Assembly: GCA_019695435.1 (NCBI GenBank)
Contig: JACTVF010000032.1
Location: forward strand, 1 to 13,255
Reading direction: 5' to 3'
From: Methanoregulaceae archaeon
Lineage (GTDB): Archaea; Halobacteriota; Methanomicrobia; Methanomicrobiales; Methanospirillaceae
DNA: 13,255 nucleotides
Position 1 is the stretch's first letter. Each line of letters opens with the position of its first letter. The notes under the pieces were generated by a model, which saw nothing but the letters and a program-made list of their open reading frames with translations, ran no database searches and was not told the DNA's origin. Shown here piece after piece: positions 5,553 to 12,591 of this stretch. The position numbers were made by a program, and so were the translations under genes.

Positions 5553-5682
5553 TAAGGTCTGAATCTTTTTTGGGCTCCAGTCGCTCGTAGTCTCTTCATC
5601 GCCATTTACCGGAAACAGGAGGATTCTGATCTTTTTTGGTGAGTCCGGAGCCGCCTGCATCCGGTCCCGCATCCATCAGCAA

Positions 5683-5690
5683 TCTATAAA
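5683..5690 (+). promoter_or_regulatory. TATA box of the F390 synthetase-like gene
   Basis: TCTATAAA is centred about 33 bp before the ATG at 5720. Normal spacing puts the transcript start near 5713, so the mRNA would have almost no leader. This agrees with the absence of a ribosome-binding sequence. Confidence 0.55.
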
Positions 5691-5719
5691 CCTTTTTTCC
5701 ACGATGCTCTGTACGGACA

Positions 5720-7075
5720 ATGCCCAAGTACCATAATCCCGGGATCGAAACGATTGTCCGGGACAGCCTCGATACACTGATCGACGATCGGGTCAGGTAT
5801 ACGGTCCGGTACGCCAATGAACATTCGCTGTTCTACCGGCACTGGTTTAAACAGAACGGGATCGACCCGGGCGATATCAGGGTCCACGAGGATCTGCTGC
5901 AGCTCCCCATTGTCTCCGGTCGCACCATCCGCGAGCACCAGCCACCGGGCACCCCGGATTTCCAGTTCCTCTCGACAGGCTGGGGCGATGTCTTCACCAT
6001 CCAGGAGACGAGCGGTACGAGCGGGACTCCCAAGAGTTTCTTCCTTACCTGGGATGACTGGAAACGGTACGCGGAGAAATATGCCCGGAGTTTTGTTTCG
6101 CAGGGGTTCGGCCCCGGTGACCGGCTGGTGGTCTGCGCCTCCTATGGCATGAACGTAGGAGCTAATACGATGACGCTTGCCGCCCACGGGCTCGGGATGA
6201 CCATCATTCCGTTCGGCAAGTGCGACTTTGCTGCGAGGGTCATCACGGCATACCGCCCGACCGCGATCGTGGGGAGTGTATTCAAGCTTCTCCGGCTCGC
6301 GCGACGGCTGGAGCAGGAAGGGATCCGGCTAAAAGAGACCTCGATAGCGAGGCTGGTTGTCGGGGGAGAAAGTTTTTCCGATGAGTCCCGTGCTTACCTT
6401 GCGGAGACATGGGGATGCCCGGTATTCAACACCTACGGGAGTACTGAGGGGACGATGTGCGGGGAGTGCACGGAACTTGCCGGGCTCCATGTCCCGGAAG
6501 ACCTCGTTCACCTCGACATTTACGACCCGCAGATGAAAGCGTTCGTCTCGGACGGCAACTGCGGTCGGGCTGTCCTCACGACGCTCCTGCCGGTGGGCTC
6601 AAAGGCAGGCACCCTCCTGCTCAACTATGATACCGAGGATACGACGGCAGTACTCTCCCGGGAGCGGTGTGCCTGTGGCAGGACACATATGCGGATCGTC
6701 AACCCGCAGAGAGAGGCCGAGACGGTCTGGATTCTTGGGACTGCTGCAAACCGCGTGGATGTGGAGGCCGGTGTCTTCCAGCCGGAAAGCATGCAGTTCC
6801 TCAACGGCGAATATGAAGCGTTCCTCGATAACAGCGGATCGCCGGGGGAGGTTGTGCTGCAGGTGAACGTGGAGTGCCTGGATCCAGAGACGGCCGACCG
6901 GAGGCTCATCGAAGACCGTTTTATCGGCCATTTCTTAAAAAACAAAAAGAACCTTATACCGCATTATGAGGACAAGACCTTCTCTGTGCAGTTCGCCTTT
7001 GTTCATCCCGGGGAGCTTGGACTGCACAAACTCAGGGGGCGGCCAAAGCGTCTCGTCGATCGCAGGTTAGCATAG
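5720..7075 (+). CDS. Coenzyme F390 synthetase-like adenylate-forming enzyme (PaaK family)
   Basis: This 451-residue AMP-binding enzyme is of the phenylacetate-CoA ligase branch, to which methanogen coenzyme F390 synthetase belongs. F390 synthetase adenylylates or guanylylates the deazaflavin cofactor F420 under oxidative conditions. Visible motifs are the phosphate-binding loop TSGTSGTPK (97-105), SYGMNVGANT (141-150), GGESFSDESR (215-224), NTYGSTEGTMCGEC (237-250), LNYDTED (301-307) and the paired cysteines RCACGRTH (316-323) typical of PaaK-like proteins. The C-terminal domain (from about 340) contains KLRGRPKRLVDRRLA in place of the usual ligase lysine motif. Length agrees with F390 synthetase (about 430-450). 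Phenylacetate-CoA ligase activity is the alternative; the archaeal context makes F390 synthesis more likely. It is transcribed alone and converges with the cobalamin protein. It ends in TAG, so TAG acts as a stop in this genome. Confidence 0.78.
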   Translation: MPKYHNPGIETIVRDSLDTLIDDRVRYTVRYANEHSLFYRHWFKQNGIDPGDIRVHEDLLQLPIVSGRTIREHQPPGTPDFQFLSTGWGDVFTIQETSGTSGTPKSFFLTWDDWKRYAEKYARSFVSQGFGPGDRLVVCASYGMNVGANTMTLAAHGLGMTIIPFGKCDFAARVITAYRPTAIVGSVFKLLRLARRLEQEGIRLKETSIARLVVGGESFSDESRAYLAETWGCPVFNTYGSTEGTMCGECTELAGLHVPEDLVHLDIYDPQMKAFVSDGNCGRAVLTTLLPVGSKAGTLLLNYDTEDTTAVLSRERCACGRTHMRIVNPQREAETVWILGTAANRVDVEAGVFQPESMQFLNGEYEAFLDNSGSPGEVVLQVNVECLDPETADRRLIEDRFIGHFLKNKKNLIPHYEDKTFSVQFAFVHPGELGLHKLRGRPKRLVDRRLA

Positions 7076-7146
7076 AGTACGCATCTCCGGTTACCGATAT
7101 GCACGGTTCCTGCAGGAAATCTCCTTTTTACCCGGCCTGGATCTGC

Positions 7147-8229
7147 TTACCGGAGCCCGGGTACGAGACGGTTGGCGACGGTAACTGCCTCATCTGCAGT
7201 TCCTGCGTACGCATCGGCACCGATCTGTTTCCAGAGGCCAGGAACAATCCTGAACGGATATCCGCCTACGATGATCTTTACGCCCGTTGTTTCCCCATCC
7301 GCACGCAGTGAACGGATAAGGTACTGGAGATCAGGAAGATGGCGCGGCATCGTCGCGGACAGGGCGATGATGTCGGCCTTCCGGTCCCGCACCGCCCCAA
7401 GGATACTCTGCACCGGCATGTTTGCCCCGATATAATACGTATCCCAGCCGTCCATCTCAAAAAAGTCGGCCACCATGTGAATCCCGATGTCATGGAGTTC
7501 AGGCCCGACCCCGCAAGCGACAACAGTCTTTTGCCTTCGTACTTTTCCACCCCCGTCTGGAGAATGGAACCGGTCATGCAGCCGGGCCATGTAGATTTCA
7601 ACGTAAGCAGTTACGAAATGCTCCTGGGCGATACCGACCTTTTGCATCTGCCAGAGCCTTCCCGTTTCCTGAAGGACAGGCTGAAAAATGTTGAGATAGA
7701 TATCCTTCAACGGTGTGCCGGATCTCAGTGCATCATCGATTATCCCTTCCGCCCGCTCCCGATCTGCCGCGATAACTGCGGCGAGGAACGATCTGGCAAC
7801 ATCTGCGAGCGGGTTGTCTGCGGTGATATATGAGGTGATCTCCGGGGAGGCATTTTTGAGGACGACCAGGCTTTCAGTGACAAAGGCCCCGGCCTCTTTG
7901 CGGAAATCCGGAGGGAGTTCCTTCTGGAGGACTTTTCCCAAGGTATCGAGGAGAAAGGGTACATAATTTCTCGGGAAGTGCAGAGAGGTGAGATATACCA
8001 GAGCCCAGCAGGAGTGATCGATGAAAACAGCCGGGTTATCGATTGCGAGCGATTCCTCAAGACTGCTGATAAGATCCCTGAACTCTTCCAGTACCCGTGC
8101 CTTCCGGGCGGCACTGGAGGTGCGCCAGATTCCTGCGTGTCTCTTCCCGAACAGGTCCAGGGCCTTTCCTGCTAGATAATCCCGATCCAGTCTGACCTGA
8201 TGATATACGGGCAATCCGGCCTGATCCAT
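7147..8229 (-). CDS. Cobalamin-binding protein with CarH-like cap and B12 domains
   Basis: Three regions are seen (numbering from the upstream GTG at 8244). An N-terminal helical domain (about 20-140) belongs to no family I can name. A cobalamin cap domain (about 145-225) has LFxxGxxW-like LQETGRLW followed by the W-x9-E-H signature (Trp198, Glu208-His209). A Rossmann B12-binding domain follows, with ELHDIG (249-254; His251 would be the cobalt ligand), ALSATM (294-299) and VGGYPF (326-331). The usual D-x-H-x-x-G has Glu in place of Asp. Methyltransferase corrinoid proteins share the B12 fold, but W-x9-E-H is typical of light-sensing AdoCbl proteins such as CarH. No DNA-binding region is seen, so it may signal to partners. 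The ATG at 8229, 5 nt after AGGTGA, is preferred over the GTG at 8244. Transcription converges with the F390 synthetase-like gene. Confidence 0.8.
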   Translation of the reverse strand: MDQAGLPVYHQVRLDRDYLAGKALDLFGKRHAGIWRTSSAARKARVLEEFRDLISSLEESLAIDNPAVFIDHSCWALVYLTSLHFPRNYVPFLLDTLGKVLQKELPPDFRKEAGAFVTESLVVLKNASPEITSYITADNPLADVARSFLAAVIAADRERAEGIIDDALRSGTPLKDIYLNIFQPVLQETGRLWQMQKVGIAQEHFVTAYVEIYMARLHDRFHSPDGGGKVRRQKTVVACGVGPELHDIGIHMVADFFEMDGWDTYYIGANMPVQSILGAVRDRKADIIALSATMPRHLPDLQYLIRSLRADGETTGVKIIVGGYPFRIVPGLWKQIGADAYAGTADEAVTVANRLVPGLR

Positions 8230-8450
8230 GTGTGTCACCTGCACCCTCTCCCGGTTCTCTGAGAGAATCTGGCTGGATCGTTATTAGTTTTCCCTCTGGA
8301 TCGATCACAAGGAACCTGATCAGGCGTCGGGTGCCAATCGGTCAACCGGAGCGACCATCCGCTGATGCGCCCGGTCACCATCGCGTTGTCTTCCCGCCCG
8401 GGCCCGCTCATTGCTGCCGCAGGCAAGGGCATCACCCGGACTGCCTGTCC

Positions 8451-8726
8451 CTTTTTAAGGATGGGTGGAGTGCGGCCCACATGGTTGTGAGCGTGGGGAT
8501 GCTTGCCCATCCCCAAAGCGAACAAAGCACGGGCGGCGGGTTCCGGGGCCCGGTGGCCCGAACGAGCACCGCTTGAGGACGCGAAGGAAACGAGCCGTAT
8601 CAGCGGTGAGTCCGAGCCCATGATGCGTCGTGCGAACAAGTCACTGGGCGGAACGGGCGATAAGCCCGTGGAGCCGAACATGACCGAGCGTCACCGGAAA
8701 GCCGATGACACCATATCCCGGTTTTT
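8451..8726 (+). ncRNA. Candidate structured non-coding RNA, unclassified
   Basis: The stretch 8245-8743 has no convincing protein gene although both strands stay open in places. On the plus strand a TATA-like CTTTTTAAGG (8451-8460) is followed by GC-rich, foldable sequence and then a T-run (8719-8723) before the next gene. Stable elements are an 8-pair hairpin TGGGGATG (8494-8501)/CATCCCCA (8508-8515), a hairpin ACGGGC (8653-8658)-GATAA-GCCCGT (8664-8669), and its outer extension GGC (8647-8649)/GCC (8673-8675) across a symmetric GGA/GGA internal loop. GGATGGG (8459-8465) could alternatively pair with CCCATCC (8506-8512). It lacks the universally conserved RNase P core and the SRP helix-8 motifs. 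Exact ends and direction are inferred. Confidence 0.35.
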
Positions 8727-8743
8727 AGATCACCGTTCTGGCA

Positions 8744-9214
8744 TCAGATATAAAGAGCTATCACCAGCAGGAGCGTGGATACCACAACGTAGAGGATCCC
8801 CGGGATAAAATGCGCCCGGAAATGCGGACGTATCTCCCTCCGTCCCTCTTTTTTTTCCTCCTCGGAAAAAAACAGTTCATGATACCCATGGATCAATGCT
8901 TCATAAATCCTGAAGTACCCGAACGTGAAGAACGAACTGATGCTGATCAGGATGATCTGCACAACACCGGTGATTGTTGGATCGAAGGTGACATTGAACA
9001 GGCCCAACAGCGTGAACAGGATGGCGAACTGGGTCACCGGCAGGATGGTGAGGATCAGCCATGCCGCGAGAAGACGGTTAAGATTATGAGATTTTCCCCT
9101 CCAGGCAGAATAAGTGTCCCATGACTGGTACATGGCATGAGACCGATCGATGATCATGTAGAAATAGATCGCAAAGAAGAACCCGAACAGTTGTTGTGCA
9201 TCGTTCAGCGACAT
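8744..9214 (-). CDS. Hypothetical four-helix membrane protein
   Basis: A 156-residue protein with four predicted membrane segments: about 7-22 (LFGFFFAIYFYMII), 48-73 (very hydrophobic, LLAAWLILTILPV and on), 82-105 (VVQIILISISSFFTFGYF) and 136-156, which ends the protein. Between helices 3 and 4 lies a charged loop with acidic then basic residues (FFSEEEKKEGRREIRPHF). A hydrophilic stretch between helices 1 and 2 (DRSHAMYQSWDTYSAWRGKS) may sit at the membrane surface. I recognise no family or catalytic motif. The ATG at 9214 has no clear ribosome-binding sequence. It is flanked by the candidate RNA and a roughly 190-bp gap, and no operon partner is evident. Confidence 0.7.
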   Translation of the reverse strand: MSLNDAQQLFGFFFAIYFYMIIDRSHAMYQSWDTYSAWRGKSHNLNRLLAAWLILTILPVTQFAILFTLLGLFNVTFDPTITGVVQIILISISSFFTFGYFRIYEALIHGYHELFFSEEEKKEGRREIRPHFRAHFIPGILYVVVSTLLLVIALYI

Positions 9215-9404
9215 GTGATATTTCCCCGTATTAGTCCCGCTGCATACTCTTCAGAAAATGAATGAATTTCCGGTTACCCTCAAAAAAATACTCTTTGGGG
9301 GTTTCATCTCATTATTTGCGTATACCATGGAGGTGTCGGGCAGGTTGCCCCGGTTTTCAATGAGTCCGGACTTCTGTCGTTCATCCTATCACAGGGTATA
9401 CTTT
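9215..9404. other. Intergenic region between membrane protein and pirin genes
   Basis: No gene is seen. It should hold the promoter of the membrane protein gene (minus strand; A/T-rich candidates around 9285-9320) and the end of the pirin transcript. No strong dyad or known RNA was noticed. Confidence 0.35.
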
Positions 9405-10265
9405 TCATGACGCTTTTTTGATAAACGTGTCATTCTCAAGCTCGGCGAAGGCCTGCTGCAGTTCCTCCTGCGTGTTCATCACGATGGGGCCGCCCCAGGC
9501 GACCGGTTCGCGGAGCGGTTTTCCCGAGAAGAGCAGGAACCTCACGCCGTTTCTACCGGCACGGACGCTGACCGCATCCCCCTCATCGCCAAAGAGGGCC
9601 ATCGTCCGGTTTTCCAGTTCTTCGTTGTGGCGCTCGTCAAAAATCCCGGTGCCGCCGATTACGTACACCGCTGCCCTGTAGCCGGGTTTTACCGGGTGGG
9701 AGAACTGCGCATCCGGTCCGAGGGAGATATCCAGGTACTCGGGTTCGGCCATAATATCGCGGACCGGGCCGGCAACACCGGCGATCGTCCCGCAGATGAC
9801 CTTGACACTTACGCCCCCCGGCAGGGTGACCGTGGGGATCTCACCGGCCTTAATCTCCTGGTACCGGGGGTCCATCATCTTGTGCTTCCGGGGCAGGTTG
9901 ACCCAGAGCTGGAAACCCCCCATCCTGCCATTCACCGGCCTCGGCATCTCCTGGTGGATGATGCCGGAACCTGCCGTCATCCACTGGACGCACCCGGCAT
10001 CGACCGAGCCGGCATGGCCCATGCTGTCGCCATGCTCGACGGTTCCCTCAAGCATATAGGTAACGGTCTCGATCCCCCGGTGGGGATGCCAGGGAAAACC
10101 GGCAAGGTAGTCAGCGGGCCGGTCGGCCCGGAAGTCGTCAAGCATCAGGAACGGGTCAAAGGCCGGAATGTCCTGGTATCCAAACGCCCGGTGGAGCCTG
10201 ACCCCGGCCCCCTCCATTGTCTCCCGGGAGAGGGACCTCTTTAGAATAATTCTTGCCCGATGCAT
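9405..10265 (-). CDS. Pirin-family cupin protein
   Basis: This is a two-cupin pirin protein. From the ATG at 10265 it is 286 residues. It has the pirin start R-x-L-x-R-E-T-x-E-G-A-G-V-R-L-H-R, then FPWHPHRGIETVTYMLEG and GSGIIHQEMP, supplying the four metal ligands (His60, His62, His104, Glu106) that bind Fe or Ni in pirins. Bacterial relatives show quercetin 2,3-dioxygenase activity or regulate metabolic enzymes; the role in anaerobic archaea is unknown. The frame is open to 10367, but an ACATTTATG element at 10292-10300 would start transcription near 10269, which favours the ATG at 10265 (leaderless) over 10277 or 10367. Having its own promoter, it need not be co-transcribed with the Rieske gene. 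Confidence 0.88.
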   Translation of the reverse strand: MHRARIILKRSLSRETMEGAGVRLHRAFGYQDIPAFDPFLMLDDFRADRPADYLAGFPWHPHRGIETVTYMLEGTVEHGDSMGHAGSVDAGCVQWMTAGSGIIHQEMPRPVNGRMGGFQLWVNLPRKHKMMDPRYQEIKAGEIPTVTLPGGVSVKVICGTIAGVAGPVRDIMAEPEYLDISLGPDAQFSHPVKPGYRAAVYVIGGTGIFDERHNEELENRTMALFGDEGDAVSVRAGRNGVRFLLFSGKPLREPVAWGGPIVMNTQEELQQAFAELENDTFIKKAS

Positions 10266-10291
10266 ATGGTCTGGCATAGGAAGAATGGGGA

Positions 10292-10300
10292 CATAAATGT
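10292..10300 (-). promoter_or_regulatory. Candidate TATA box of the pirin gene
   Basis: On the minus strand, ACATTTATG is centred about 27 bp before 10269. This fits a leaderless transcript beginning just before the ATG at 10265. Confidence 0.4.
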
Positions 10301-10374
10301 ACGGGATGTACCAACCGGAAGACCGGTCCTGACACCCGGTGCCGGCCACGGGTGTTCGATCGTGCACCGCTCTC

Positions 10375-10812
10375 TTACGGTGTGCCTTTGGGGTCGACCA
10401 GGATATCGCTTCCCTCTTTTTTCACCGGGTAGACGGGCATGTCATAGGTCCTTATCAGGCGCTGCTCATCGGCAATCCCCTCAAACATCTGCCCCACCTT
10501 TTTTCTCACCTTTTCGGGACAGCCGGTAAACATTTCCTTAAGCCCGTCGAGTTCCAGGACCGGCCCGGACATCAGTTTCCCGCTGGTTATATCGAACTGC
10601 GAAGCATGCATGGGGCAGGTCACGATAGTTCCCATCAGGGAGCCCCGGGAGAGCCGGGCGTTCTCGTGGCCGCACCGGTCCCCGATGGCATAGAATGTCC
10701 CGTTGACATTTGCGATGCAGATCTCGGTCTCGCCGATCTCGACATGTTTCATAGCTCCGGCAGGTATCTCACCTGCTGTTGCAACCTTGACAAAACTCAC
10801 GGTTCTTTTCAC
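10375..10812 (-). CDS. Rieske-type [2Fe-2S] ferredoxin-like protein
   Basis: A 145-residue soluble Rieske protein. The cluster ligands are in RCGHEN (Cys47, His49) and TCPMHASQFD (Cys66, His69), the standard C-x-H-x(16)-C-x-x-H arrangement, set in a beta-sandwich with the expected NGTFYAIGDRC lead-in and the FDITSGKLMSGP segment after the second pair. There is no signal peptide or membrane anchor, so it is cytoplasmic, like dioxygenase-type ferredoxins. A 40-residue insert (KEMFTGCPEKVRKKVGQMFE) between the cluster domain and the final strands is longer than usual. The start is the GTG at 10812; a GGGGA directly abuts it, and a GTG four codons later is an alternative. It lies 24 bp after the CDGSH gene and is probably co-transcribed. 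Confidence 0.88.
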   Translation of the reverse strand: MKRTVSFVKVATAGEIPAGAMKHVEIGETEICIANVNGTFYAIGDRCGHENARLSRGSLMGTIVTCPMHASQFDITSGKLMSGPVLELDGLKEMFTGCPEKVRKKVGQMFEGIADEQRLIRTYDMPVYPVKKEGSDILVDPKGTP

Positions 10813-10836
10813 TCCCCTGGGATCTTTCCTCTTTTG

Positions 10837-11538
10837 TCAATGCTGTGCGTGGCTCCCGTCGCAGAACGGTTTGTTCTCCGACTTCCCGCACCGGCAGAGC
10901 GTGAGCCGGTTCCGGATATGGTACGGTTTCCCGTCAGCAGACACGACCGGGATGCCGCCCCGGACCCAGAGAGGGCCATGCTCTCCCCGGGGCGGGTACT
11001 CGATGACGACGATGGATTTCTCCAGTGCCGGCTCGATGGCCTTGCCGGTCTCCTGATCCCTGATGACGAGCCGGCCGGACGGGCAGTTGCAGGCCTCTTC
11101 GATTGCTGTGGCCCTCGCCTCCGGGATATCCGACTGTTCCGTCAGGTTCCAGATCCCGCCGGCCCGCATGCAGAACCGGGCATGGACGCAGAGGTTCTCG
11201 TAATCAAGCAGTTCCAGTTCCGGGCCCTTAATGACCCTCGGGTGCCGGAGGTATGGCTCGTTTCCGGCAGTCTCAGTACCGTTGAAGTTGATTTTTGCGT
11301 GCGTCCCGTCACAGAATGGCTTGTTCTGCGAGTGGCCGCACCGGCAGAGGGCATAGGTCTCCTGGGGGGGAAACTCCTTTACTTTCCGCCAGGTCCGGCA
11401 GTAGCCTTCATCATCGTTGCAGATCTCCTCCTGTATGATCGGGACATTCCCGGTCACGATATAGGGGCCGTTTCTGCTCACGGTGATCTTCATGGGATCG
11501 TTCTTTGGTTCCTGCGATTTTTTTGTCTGTTCAGTCAT
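10837..11538 (-). CDS. Double-CDGSH iron-sulfur protein with central ferredoxin-like segment
   Basis: A 233-residue protein with two CDGSH [2Fe-2S] motifs, CRCGHSQNKPFCDGTH (65-80) and CRCGKSENKPFCDGSH (215-230), each giving the 3-Cys/1-His ligand set (Cys65, 67, 76, His80; Cys215, 217, 226, His230). Between them, CVHARFC (117-123) and ACNCPSGR (149-156) form a divergent Fer4_19-type cluster-binding segment. This CDGSH-Fer4_19-CDGSH order is known in bacterial and archaeal proteins thought to take part in electron transfer or redox sensing. Met16 (MKITVSRNGPYIVTGN) looks like the ancestral start and may be the real one; the ATG at 11538 adds a charged, probably flexible leader. Neighbouring Rieske and pirin genes suggest a shared redox function. 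Confidence 0.88.
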   Translation of the reverse strand: MTEQTKKSQEPKNDPMKITVSRNGPYIVTGNVPIIQEEICNDDEGYCRTWRKVKEFPPQETYALCRCGHSQNKPFCDGTHAKINFNGTETAGNEPYLRHPRVIKGPELELLDYENLCVHARFCMRAGGIWNLTEQSDIPEARATAIEEACNCPSGRLVIRDQETGKAIEPALEKSIVVIEYPPRGEHGPLWVRGGIPVVSADGKPYHIRNRLTLCRCGKSENKPFCDGSHAQH

Positions 11539-11560
11539 GGTCAGATACTGTCCTTGGTTT

Positions 11561-11605
11561 ACGGTAGGAAACCAGCGCGAGACCGGTTCGTTCCTGAACT
11601 ACCGT
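11561..11605. repeat. Imperfect inverted repeat between SnoaL-like and CDGSH genes
   Basis: ACGGTAG (11561-11567) and CTACCGT (11599-11605) are exact inverted repeats, and a further GGAAACC/GGTTCGTTCC pairing lies inside. The dyad spans the 72-bp gap upstream of the CDGSH start. It could be an operator for that gene or a hairpin in the leader; no T-run supports a terminator. Confidence 0.35.
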
Positions 11606-11610
11606 TGTTT

Positions 11611-12048
11611 TCACATCAGGCCGATCTGCTGCATCAGGCCGATTTTATCGTAGAAGAGTTTCTCCTCGACGATCTCCCCGTTCTTCCAGTGGGCGACAGT
11701 ACAGAACTCTACCTTGAACTTCTTGCCGGTCGGCGGGATGACTTTCCCGTCCGGGCCGGTCATCGGGCCTTTGAAGGTGCCGGTGAATTCGGCGACCGAA
11801 CACGTATAATCGCCTTGGCCGAAGAAGATCTTGTAAGGCCGGTTCCCGACTTTGTTGTCCGGGAAGATCTTGAAGAATGCGATCGCCTCTTCACGGTGGG
11901 AATGGCGGCTGTGGGTTGGCTGTGGCTGTGCGGGCCAGAAGACGTCGACCTCTTTTGCATGGCGTTTATCAAAAGTTTCCCAGTCCTGGGCGTTCCAGGC
12001 ATCGTCCAGCGTCTGCATGAGACGCATATTTTCCTCAACTGTTGACAT
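11611..12048 (-). CDS. SnoaL-like ester cyclase / NTF2-fold protein
   Basis: A 145-residue NTF2-like (SnoaL/ester-cyclase) protein: an N-terminal helix pair ENMRLMQTLDDAWNAQDWET, a DKRHAKEVDVFWP segment, a helix HREEAIAFFKIFPD, strands with VAEFTGTFKGPM and PPTGKKFKVEF, and the common ending GEIVEEKLFYDKIGLMQQIG. Members bind small hydrophobic ligands or catalyse ring closure; the substrate here cannot be told. The start is the ATG at 12048, 7 nt after AAGGAG, a clear ribosome-binding sequence. The frame extends upstream to 12165, but that part is not conserved in style. It is the first gene of the minus-strand run leading to CDGSH and Rieske. Confidence 0.82.
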   Translation of the reverse strand: MSTVEENMRLMQTLDDAWNAQDWETFDKRHAKEVDVFWPAQPQPTHSRHSHREEAIAFFKIFPDNKVGNRPYKIFFGQGDYTCSVAEFTGTFKGPMTGPDGKVIPPTGKKFKVEFCTVAHWKNGEIVEEKLFYDKIGLMQQIGLM

Positions 12049-12210
12049 GGTCGTTCTCCTTGTGTTATGAACGTGAATGGGCATGTCGGACGGATAATGC
12101 TTTTGTAACTTACATATGGTGAAATGTTGTAGGAGCACGTGTGATGAATGACCCCGCATCTCCATCCTGCAGAAAGTGCCCGGCAGGATACGTCTTGACC
12201 CTGCCTCCCG

Positions 12211-12591
12211 TCAGTTCTCTTTTCCCTTGAGAATGATCCAGTTCTTCTCCCCGGCCTTTCTGAACCTGATGAGCACGTACTTACCGGAAAACTCCCTGCC
12301 ATGGAGCACGACCTCGATCCGGTCACTGGTCCACGCGAGGGAGTCGTATGTGCCGGCATCCGCGATTCGTACCTTGCCTGCCCCGTACTCCCCTTCCGGG
12401 ATCGTCCCTTCAAAGTCACCGTAGGAGAGAGGGTGGTCTTCCACCTCGATGGCAAGCCGGCGTTCGCCGGGCGTCCCCGGCAGGCCTTTGGGGACCGCCC
12501 AGCTCTTCAGCACACCGTCCCGTTCCAGCCGGAAGTCAAAATGATGGTGCTGCGAGAAATGCTAGTGGAGCACGAATTTATTGGCAATCAT
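12211..12591 (-). pseudogene. LigD-type 3'-phosphoesterase domain protein with in-frame amber codon
   Basis: The full reading frame starts at the ATG at 12591, which overlaps the thiE stop (ATGA), and encodes MIANKFVLH, then TAG (12562-12564), then HFSQHHHFDFRLERDGVLKS and WAVPKGLP, ending at 12211. Apart from the TAG it is a normal stand-alone phosphoesterase of about 126 residues: HFDFRLE, LKSWAVPKG, VEDHPLSYGDFEGTIPEGEY and GAGKV are the LigD PE signatures, including metal-binding His/Asp residues. These enzymes trim 3'-phosphate or ribonucleotide ends in double-strand-break repair. Relatives usually have Glu at the TAG position, so GAG-to-TAG is a one-base change. A restart at the GTG at 12513 would lose the HFDFRLE catalytic part. 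The entry is called a pseudogene unless TAG is read through (for example as pyrrolysine). Confidence 0.75.

Noticed and set aside
8590..8625. Group II intron domain V-like GAGCCGTAT
   Set aside because: The complementary 3' strand (ACGTACGGTTC-type) is missing, and no intron-encoded reverse transcriptase is present.
8235..8808. Open frames of 148 codons (minus) and 101 codons (plus) as protein genes
   Set aside because: Neither has a good start region, a domain or a plausible composition (both rich in Arg, Ser, Gly and Pro), and both overlap the foldable sequence; an RNA is the better explanation.
10339..12045. 568-codon open frame on the plus strand
   Set aside because: It runs antisense to the clear Rieske, CDGSH and SnoaL-like genes; it has no family features and is explained by the G+C-rich codon pattern of the real genes.
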